Origin: an uncultured Campylobacter sp.
Lineage (GTDB): Bacteria > Campylobacterota > Campylobacteria > Campylobacterales > Campylobacteraceae
Direction of reading: 5' to 3'
NCBI RefSeq assembly: GCF_937997595.1
Contig: NZ_CALKTS010000029.1
Location: forward strand, 1 to 10,728
Length of the DNA: 10,728 nt
A program made the position numbers and the translations under genes. The first letter of the stretch is position 1. Each line of letters starts with the position of its first letter. This document shows positions 5,858-10,728 of this stretch, piece by piece. A model generated the notes under the pieces. The model worked only from the letters and a program-made list of their open reading frames with translations. It made no database searches and was not told the DNA's origin.

Positions 5858-6481
5858 CTAGCGCTTTTTTACGCCGAGCAAAAACATATCGATGCGGTCC
5901 TTGATTAGCTCGCTCGCTTTGAAATTTAGCTTTTCGTCGAAAAATAGCAGCCTGCTAAAATGCGGCTCTCTAAGTAAAAAGCAAAAATATAGCGCTAGGC
6001 TTTTTGCCGTACGTCCGGGCGCAAACTCGTCCGCATGCGCCGCCAAATACTCATCCAGCGCATTCGGCGAACCTAGCACGCCGCTTTTTAAAAAGATTTT
6101 TGGGCTCTCGCTAAGCGCGCCGTTAAAGCCGCTGAAAAGTATCAGCCGGTAGAATTTTATCGCCTCCGGAGCGAAAAGAAACTCCAGATAAATCCCTGCA
6201 AACTCCTGCAGATACTCACGCAATTTTAGGTCTTTGTTGATTCGCATGCGCTCGTTCATTCGCTCATCAAGCTTTTTACTTTGCAGTTCGATGATGCGCA
6301 AAAATAGGCTTTCTTTGTTATCAAAATACTTATAAACCGACGATAGCGAGCCACCGCTAAGCTCGATAATATCGCTTAAGCTCGTAGCTTCGTAGCCTTT
6401 GGCTAAAAACAGCTCCAGCGCCGCGTCTAAAATGAGCTTGCAGCGAATTTCGGATTTTTTATATTTAGGCGATTCGGGCAT
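5858..6481 (-). CDS. TetR/AcrR-family transcriptional repressor, CmeR-like
   Basis: This 207-residue one-domain regulator has the classic TetR N-terminus: ILDAALELFLAKGYEATSLS (residues 17-36), then a helix-turn-helix IIELSGGSLSSVYKYFDNKESLF (about 38-60). The ligand-binding half includes FLFAPEAIKFYRLILFSGF and LALYFCFLLREPHFSRL. The N-terminus and the LREPH segment resemble Campylobacter CmeR, the repressor of the CmeABC multidrug efflux pump induced by bile salts. An almost perfect Shine-Dalgarno, AAAGGAGG, lies 4 nt before the ATG. An inverted repeat at 6514-6534 in its promoter is a candidate self-operator. No efflux genes lie downstream in the window: the next gene is rclA, 326 bp away behind its own promoter. 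TetR membership is certain, while orthology with CmeR rests on sequence look and remembered synteny. Confidence 0.9.
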   Translation of the reverse strand: MPESPKYKKSEIRCKLILDAALELFLAKGYEATSLSDIIELSGGSLSSVYKYFDNKESLFLRIIELQSKKLDERMNERMRINKDLKLREYLQEFAGIYLEFLFAPEAIKFYRLILFSGFNGALSESPKIFLKSGVLGSPNALDEYLAAHADEFAPGRTAKSLALYFCFLLREPHFSRLLFFDEKLNFKASELIKDRIDMFLLGVKKR

Positions 6482-6513
6482 TTCGCCTCCTTTGAAATAC
6501 TAAAATTTTTTGT

Positions 6514-6534
6514 AAGTGTATAAAAAATATACTT
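6514..6534. promoter_or_regulatory. Candidate TetR operator (inverted repeat)
   Basis: GTATA (6518-6522) and TATAC (6528-6532) are exact inverted arms around AAAAA. Outer half-sites AAGT (6514-6517) and ACTT (6531-6534) add imperfect symmetry. The core TGTATAAAAAATATAC is the length and AT composition expected of a TetR-family operator. It lies 33-53 bp upstream of the TetR ATG, overlapping its likely -10 region, which suggests autorepression. Confidence 0.45.
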
Positions 6535-6694
6535 AATTAAGCAACATTATTAGGCTAAAATTCTAAAAGTTTAGCAAAAAATAATTTTGCGCGGCTTTTG
6601 TGAGCGAAGCGAAATTTTATATCTAGCGGGCGTAAGCGAGCGGAATTTTATCGCGCGCCGGCTGCGGTAAGGCGGAATCTATCTTTGTAAACGA

Positions 6695-6754
6695 AGCGTT
6701 TAATGCCTATTTTAGGCAAATTTAGCAATAATTACCTAAAACGCTAAAAGGCAT
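6695..6754 (+). promoter_or_regulatory. Nested inverted repeats in the leader of the HTH gene
   Basis: There are three overlapping pairings. TGCCTA (6704-6709) with TAGGCA (6713-6718) makes a tight hairpin. AGCGTTT (6695-6701) pairs with AAACGCT (6739-6745). ATGCCT (6703-6708) can instead pair with AGGCAT (6749-6754), which includes the gene's Shine-Dalgarno (AAAAGG, 6746-6751). The first and third pairings exclude each other, so this could be an operator with repeated half-sites or an RNA switch controlling the ribosome binding site. Confidence 0.4.
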
Positions 6755-6760
6755 CTTTGT

Positions 6761-7399
6761 ATGAAAAAAGTCTCGATCGGCGAAGCAGCCGAAATTTTAG
6801 GAATTTCAAAAGAAGCCGTCTACAACCGCATCCGCAGAAATTCCTTGCGCGCCGAGGAAAGCGGCGGCGTACGCTACGTGCTTTTAGATGATGAAATACA
6901 ACAAAGCGAGCCCGTTTTGCAAAGCTCTGCGAAAAGCCCGCGCACTAGTGGCACAGCTGGCACTCAAAGCTTCATCGACTATCTCATCAAAGAAATCTCC
7001 GAGCTAAAAGGTGAAATCGAAGCACTGCAAAGCGATAAGGACAGACTTCACAAAGAAAAAGAGGAAATTTTAATCGCCTCAAAAGATGAAATCAAGCTGA
7101 TGTATAAAGAGCGCGATGAGAAGCTCAGGTATTTTTTGTCGTTTTTCGACAAACCGCTGCTTTCGAGCAAAAGCCGCGAAGCCAAACCCTACGATGTCGA
7201 AATCAAAGAAAAAACCTTCGATCGTAGCGAATGGACGAGCCTTGCAAAATTCGTAAAATCGCTCAAACGCAAAAAGCGCCTTAAAGCGCAAAGCCTAATC
7301 ATCGAAAACATCGGCAAGAGCGAGTTTATCCGCGTCGAGGGAAACGAGCTTTTAATAAATCAAAGCCTAGATATAAAATCACTGAAAGGATCTAAATGA
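6761..7399 (+). CDS. HTH DNA-binding protein with central coiled coil
   Basis: This 212-residue protein starts with a MerR/excisionase-type helix-turn-helix: VSIGEAAEILGISKEAVYNR (residues 4-23), with the wing-like GGVRYVLLDDE at 35-45. A Ser/Thr/Pro-rich linker (49-68) leads to a long predicted coiled coil (about 72-124, rich in Lys/Glu: ELKGEIEALQSDKDRLHKEK). A basic C-terminal segment follows (KFVKSLKRKKRLKAQ, 163-177). This architecture fits a dimeric regulator or nucleoid-associated protein that binds DNA at one end. The closing ATGA overlaps the start of the lipoprotein gene by 4 bp, so translation is coupled. Nested inverted repeats precede it, compatible with autoregulation. I do not recognise a named homologue. 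DNA binding is well supported, its target is not. Confidence 0.75.
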   Translation: MKKVSIGEAAEILGISKEAVYNRIRRNSLRAEESGGVRYVLLDDEIQQSEPVLQSSAKSPRTSGTAGTQSFIDYLIKEISELKGEIEALQSDKDRLHKEKEEILIASKDEIKLMYKERDEKLRYFLSFFDKPLLSSKSREAKPYDVEIKEKTFDRSEWTSLAKFVKSLKRKKRLKAQSLIIENIGKSEFIRVEGNELLINQSLDIKSLKGSK

Positions 7400-7983
7400 A
7401 ACTACGCAAAATCGCGGCATACGCGCTAGCAGGAGGCTTCGGTCTCGTTATGGCGGGCTCGCTAGCGGGCTGCGACGACAAGGAGCAGGAGCAAAACGTC
7501 CGCTTGCAAGAGGGCGCGCTCGTGCGACTCGAAGAGGTCGCGCCGGGAAAATATAAAATTTTAGAGGAATTTCCAAGCGAAAAGACCCAGATCATCCTAA
7601 AATCGCTCGACGGTTCGGAGAGAATTTTAAGCGATGAGGAGACCAAAGCCCTTCTAGCCGAAGAAAACGCCAAAATCGACGCCGGCACTTCAAATTTGAC
7701 GAACCAAAACGCGCAGCTTAGCAGCGGCGGCATGAGCCTGGGCGAAGCGATCTTGGCAAGCGCCGCGGGCGCCATCATCGGCTCTTGGATCGGCGGCAAG
7801 CTGTTTAACAACCCCGCCTATCAAAGCCAGCGCCAAACCGCCTACAAAAGCCCGAGCGCCTACTCCAGAAGCGTCGATAGCTTCAATCAAGCAAAGCAGC
7901 AAAACGCCAAGGCGCGAAGCGGCAGAAGCGGATTTTTCGGCGGAAGTAAGAGCGGCAAGAGCGGTGGTTTTTTCGGCGGCTAA
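7396..7983 (+). CDS. UPF0323 family lipoprotein
   Basis: This 195-residue secreted lipoprotein has a basic N-terminus (MKLRK), a hydrophobic stretch and the lipobox LAGC, with Cys26 as the acylated residue followed by Asp-Asp. Then come GALVRLEEVAPGKYKILEEF and EKTQIILKSLDGSERILSDE, a Gly/Ala-rich glycine-zipper-like segment (MSLGEAILASAAGAIIGSWI, 113-132), and GGKLFNNPAYQS. A Tyr/Ser-rich stretch (YKSPSAYSRS) leads to a Gly-Ser tail with two FFGG repeats. This is the full pattern of UPF0323 lipoproteins of Campylobacter (Cj0371) and Helicobacter (HP0232), as I remember them. AAAGGA precedes the ATG, which overlaps the HTH gene's stop. Its biochemical role is unknown. The companion ATP-grasp gene at 8852 is 868 bp downstream, whereas I recall the two as adjacent in C. 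jejuni. Confidence 0.9.
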   Translation: MKLRKIAAYALAGGFGLVMAGSLAGCDDKEQEQNVRLQEGALVRLEEVAPGKYKILEEFPSEKTQIILKSLDGSERILSDEETKALLAEENAKIDAGTSNLTNQNAQLSSGGMSLGEAILASAAGAIIGSWIGGKLFNNPAYQSQRQTAYKSPSAYSRSVDSFNQAKQQNAKARSGRSGFFGGSKSGKSGGFFGG

Positions 7984-8851
7984 GCGCGCTTTGAAACATA
8001 CGGCGGCTCTGCGCGGCGAGTTTAAATTTTAACGCGCGACGCTTGAAAGCGAGCAAAATTCCATCGCAGCAGAATTTTAGCTAAAACGAAAGCGCGCTCC
8101 GTATGGCACGTTTTCGGTGAAATTCGATACGGCAAATTACATATCGCTCGGGGGACAATGTCCTACAGCTACGTTATCGCTAGAAAAAATTTTACGGCGT
8201 ACGTAGCGGTTCGCAATCCTTACGCGGCGAGGTTGTCAAGATAAAATTCCGCGTCACTATGCGTATAGCAAGTTTGTAATTATTGCCGCGGCGATGTCAT
8301 GATAAGGCGGAATTCGCGCCTGTTGCCGAGCGCATCGGATCGCGTTTTTTACTGAAGCGTTACCGCGCGGCGAAATTTTGATATGAAAGGCAGCGTCGTG
8401 CTATAAAATTTTATATTGCGACGCGACGTTAAGGCGAGCGAGGCCGTGCTACGACGGGAGTTTTAATCACCGCATCCGCAATCGGAATTTCGTATCGCAG
8501 CGCTTCTTGCGACAAATTTTATATCGCCAAGCGGTGCTAAAGTGAGTAAATTTACCCGAGCGAAATCCTGATCGCAGCATCGCGCGATTAAGTTGTACCG
8601 TAGTTTTTGAGGAAGCCGAGGAGGGGCTACTTGCAAGTGTGTATTTCTTGTAAAAAAGGCGCCGCTCTGCAGCGGAGCAATGCACCGCTCGCCCGCCGAG
8701 CTCTGATTAACCGGTGCGCTTAGAGGTGCGAGATCGTAGCTCGCGTTTTATTCTGCTTCGCTGCGCTCGCAAGATACGCTGGCAGCGACTAGCGCTATAT
8801 TTGTTTTGCACTGCGGGCGGAATTTTAAAATTTACATAAAAAGGAAAATCT
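7984..8851. other. 868-bp gap without a recognisable gene
   Basis: I find no convincing coding region on either strand. The longest open frame (minus, 8467-8685) is unlike any family, is Arg/Ser-rich, and lacks a Shine-Dalgarno. Composition is GC-rich segments alternating with TAAAATT/AAATTTT cores. An imperfect inverted repeat at 8052-8082 has AAAATTC...GAATTTT as its main arms, and a small hairpin CCGCT-CTGC-AGCGG lies near 8662-8675. The right end holds the Shine-Dalgarno (AAGGA) of the ATP-grasp gene. The region probably contains that gene's promoter and possibly a decayed gene no longer readable. Confidence 0.6.
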
Positions 8852-10036
8852 ATGCAACTAAAAAAGATAACGCCGTTAAGTAACGAATATCTCGAAAAGC
8901 TCGGCTTTTACTGGCACACGGACGCAGACGAGACCCCTTACGTCAGCGATGAGATCGTGCGCGTGAGCGCCGCGGAGGCGGATGCGTATTATGAAGCGGC
9001 GAACGAGCTATACGAGATGTTTGTCGCAGCCGCGCAGCATGTCATCGACAATAACCTCTTCCACGAGCTTGGCATCCCCTTCAATCTCGTCGATCTAATC
9101 AAGCAAAGCTGGGAAAACGAGGTGCACTGGCACCTATACGGGCGCTTTGATTTCGCAGGCGGGCTGGACGGCAAGCCGATCAAGCTGATAGAATTTAACG
9201 CCGACACGCCCACGGCGGTGTTTGAGACGGCGATCATCCAGTGGGCGATGCTCAAAGAAAACGGCATGGACGAGGCGAGCCAGTTCAACGACCTCTACGA
9301 CGCGCTGCGCGATAATTTCAAGCGGCTCGTGGTGCTTGACGGCGAGCTCGAGGATTTTTCTAAATTTTACGAGGGGTGGAAAATTTTATTTAGCAGCGTC
9401 GCGGGCAACGTCGAGGACGAAAAGACGACGAAGCTTTTGCAGCAGACCGCGGAGGATGCGGGCTTTAAGACGCGCTTTGCCTACGTGGACGAGGTGGAAT
9501 TTAACGACGAAGAGGGCGTGTTTTTTGACGGCGAAAACTACGAGTATTGGTTCAAGCTCATCCCTTGGGAGGCGATCGCGATCGAGGAGGGCGAGCTCGC
9601 ACTCATCTTAAAAAACATCGTGCAAAACCAAAAGGCGATCATCCTAAACCCCGCATACACGCTGCTTTTCCAAAGCAAGGGGATTATGAAAATCCTGTGG
9701 GATCTGTATCCGAACCACCCGCTGCTGCTGCAAAGCTCCTTTTCGCCGATCATCGGCAAAAAGATGATCAAAAAGCCGTTTTTGGCGCGCGAGGGGGCGA
9801 ACGTGGCGATTTTCGACGCGGACGGAAAAAAGATAGAGGAAAACGGCGGCGAATACGGAAATCAGAAATTTTTATATCAGGAATTTTACGAGCTAAACAA
9901 AGACGAGCGTGCCCAGAGCTATCAAGCGGGGGTGTTTTTCGCCTATGAAGGCTGCGCACTGGGCTTCCGCAAGGGCGGCGAGATACTCAATAATCTCTCA
10001 AAATTTGTGGGGCACTACATCGAGGACGCGAAGTAG
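8852..10036 (+). CDS. Glutathionylspermidine synthase-family ATP-grasp ligase (YgiC/YjfC-like)
   Basis: The product is 394 residues, about the full length of E. coli YgiC (386). It keeps the synthetase-domain signatures of the GSP_synth family: HWHLYGRFDFAGG (93-105), IEFNADTPTAVFE (113-125), FKLIPWE (234-240), SKGIMKILWDLYPNHP (275-290), the ATP-grasp stretch KKPFLAREGAN (307-317), YQEFYEL (342-348) and a C-terminal FVGHYI. ATP-grasp enzymes of this group make amide bonds from an acyl phosphate. Genuine glutathionylspermidine synthases also have an N-terminal amidase domain, which is absent here. As far as I recall, YgiC/YjfC have not been shown to make glutathionylspermidine, so the substrate is unknown. 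It probably acts in the cytoplasm. AAGGA lies 6 nt upstream. It pairs with the upstream UPF0323 lipoprotein as ygiC pairs with ygiB. Confidence 0.92.
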   Translation: MQLKKITPLSNEYLEKLGFYWHTDADETPYVSDEIVRVSAAEADAYYEAANELYEMFVAAAQHVIDNNLFHELGIPFNLVDLIKQSWENEVHWHLYGRFDFAGGLDGKPIKLIEFNADTPTAVFETAIIQWAMLKENGMDEASQFNDLYDALRDNFKRLVVLDGELEDFSKFYEGWKILFSSVAGNVEDEKTTKLLQQTAEDAGFKTRFAYVDEVEFNDEEGVFFDGENYEYWFKLIPWEAIAIEEGELALILKNIVQNQKAIILNPAYTLLFQSKGIMKILWDLYPNHPLLLQSSFSPIIGKKMIKKPFLAREGANVAIFDADGKKIEENGGEYGNQKFLYQEFYELNKDERAQSYQAGVFFAYEGCALGFRKGGEILNNLSKFVGHYIEDAK

Positions 10037-10213
10037 CGGCGCAGCAAATTTTAAAAATTTGAGAAATTTTAAGGCGGAGTAGTTTAGCGGCAAGGCTCTG
10101 CCGACGGTAAATTTTATCGCTGGGCGGCGGCGAAATTTAACGCTGGAGGCTACGGTAAAATTTAACGTAGCGGCGCGACTGGAATTCTGCGCGGATAAAA
10201 TTTCGTGCAGGTT

Positions 10214-10277
10214 AAATTGACGCGAGCTAAAATTCCGCGTAGATCAAATTCACGTGAACTAAAATTCCGTGCGGAGC
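10214..10277. repeat. Two tandem imperfect 32-nt repeats
   Basis: The unit at 10214-10245 and the unit at 10246-10277 are directly adjacent and match at about 25 of 32 positions by hand alignment, sharing AAATT at the start and CTAAAATTCCG in the middle. The 32 nt just before (10182-10213) match more weakly. The units are too divergent for a CRISPR array. Confidence 0.5.
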
Positions 10278-10335
10278 AAGATTTGCGCTAGCTAAATTTT
10301 AAAATTTAAACGCGAGCGGCAAAAACTGATCTTTC

Positions 10336-10435
10336 GCTTCGGCGCAAATTAGAATTTCAAATTTAGACGCAGGTTTCAGCGGAAGTAAAATTTACCGCTT
10401 GCTTCGGCGCGAGTTAGAATTTTAAAATTTAACGC
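10336..10435. repeat. Imperfect 35-nt direct repeat, 65-bp period
   Basis: GCTTCGGCGC at 10336-10345 recurs exactly at 10401-10410. The following 25 nt (TTAGAATTT core, ending ACGC) are also similar, with about six or seven mismatches by hand alignment. The 30 nt between the copies is another TAAAATTT-plus-GC segment. Confidence 0.45.
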
Positions 10436-10629
10436 CGCGCGCTGCGAGCATTAAATTTTGCGAGAGTAAATTTTGCAATAGTAAAATCTCGCGAGCAAAT
10501 TTACGCAATAGCTAAATTTGCAGAGTTAAATTTTGCCGTTTAGACGCCGCGCTCAGACCGCGCGACGAAATTTAACAACTAAATTTAGCCGCGCGGGCAG
10601 CTTAAATTTTAAAACGCAAAGGGGGAAAT

Positions 10630-10728
10630 ATGAAGATCGTATGTTTGGATGCCGCGACGCTGGGAGGCGATGTCGATCTTAGCGAGATCGCGAGCTTGGG
10701 CGAGTTTGAAAGCTACGAGATGACCGAG
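10630..10728 (+). CDS. D-2-hydroxyacid dehydrogenase, N-terminal fragment (runs off window)
   Basis: Only the first 33 codons are present. The protein begins MKIVCLDAATLGGDVDLSEI and continues to GEFESYEMTE. This is the opening beta-strand and loop of a D-isomer-specific 2-hydroxyacid dehydrogenase, an NAD-dependent enzyme interconverting 2-oxo acids and D-2-hydroxy acids. It closely resembles the N-terminus I recall for Campylobacter Cj0373. AGGGGG precedes the ATG at good spacing. The catalytic and Rossmann motifs lie beyond the window, so the identification depends on this short stretch and on the expected gene order after the ATP-grasp gene. Confidence 0.75.
   Translation, partial: MKIVCLDAATLGGDVDLSEIASLGEFESYEMTE

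Larger units (their letters stand above)
10037..10629. repeat. Repeat-rich non-coding spacer
   Basis: There is no gene in these 593 bp. AT cores (AAATTT, TAAAATT, TTAAATTTT) recur roughly every 15-30 nt, separated by GC-rich 8-20-mers such as GCGCGAC or GCTTCGGCGC. A 17-nt odd palindrome, CAAATTTTAAAAATTTG, lies just after the ATP-grasp stop (10045-10061). The pattern is a degenerate periodic array, with clearer local tandem copies listed separately. The right end carries AGGGGG, the ribosome binding site of the next gene. Confidence 0.6.

Noticed and set aside
8467..8685. 72-codon minus-strand open frame in the 868-bp gap
   Set aside because: No Shine-Dalgarno, a low-information Arg/Ser/Lys-rich product, and no recognisable motif.
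7984..8851. tRNA or other structured RNA gene in the gap
   Set aside because: I could not assemble a cloverleaf or TPsiC-arm sequence; only short isolated hairpins are visible.
9222..9959. Plus- and minus-strand open frames inside the ATP-grasp gene
   Set aside because: They are Arg/Ser- or Arg/Pro-rich alternate-frame translations of a gene with clear family motifs.
10214..10435. Possible CRISPR array in the repeat-rich spacer
   Set aside because: The repeats are divergent, directly abutting or 65 bp apart, without constant repeats and unique spacers, and no cas gene is present.

Overview
The window looks like the chromosome of a Campylobacter, probably an oral, moderate-GC species of the C. 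gracilis/rectus/showae type. The evidence is protein similarity (UPF0323 lipoprotein, YgiC-type ATP-grasp protein, a 2-hydroxyacid dehydrogenase N-terminus, a CmeR-like TetR regulator) and intergenic DNA saturated with AAATTT/TAAAATTT cores between GC-rich spacers. Species assignment is inference.

Layout. (1) 1-744 is mostly non-coding but holds a decayed SemiSWEET-type sugar transporter gene on the minus strand (172-429), broken by two compensating frameshifts and an internal amber codon. (2) 745-4013 is an AT-rich run of eight small plus-strand ORFs, most with their own Shine-Dalgarno, encoding short, acidic, soluble proteins without signal peptides or membrane segments. Several have the look of polymorphic-toxin/CDI immunity proteins and three carry CxxC zinc-knuckle motifs. 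No toxin is present, so this resembles an orphan immunity-gene bank. (3) 4191-6481, minus strand, carries an RclA-like flavin disulfide reductase and, separately, a TetR/CmeR-like repressor with a plausible operator at its promoter. (4) 6761-7983, plus strand, is a two-gene operon: an HTH/coiled-coil DNA-binding protein overlapping by 4 bp a UPF0323 lipoprotein. (5) 7984-8851 is 868 bp without a recognisable gene. (6) 8852-10036 encodes a glutathionylspermidine-synthase-family ATP-grasp protein. (7) 10037-10629 is repeat-rich non-coding DNA. (8) 10630-10728 is the start of a D-2-hydroxyacid dehydrogenase that runs off the window.

From memory, the order CmeR-type regulator / UPF0323 lipoprotein / GSP-synthase-like / D-2-hydroxyacid dehydrogenase matches C. 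jejuni Cj0368c, Cj0371, Cj0372, Cj0373. The right half would then be conserved backbone. The left half, where cmeABC would be expected next to cmeR, instead holds rclA and the immunity-like island, so it is probably a rearranged or acquired region. The lipoprotein/ATP-grasp pairing also parallels E. coli ygiB-ygiC, which suggests a conserved envelope-linked partnership of unknown chemistry.
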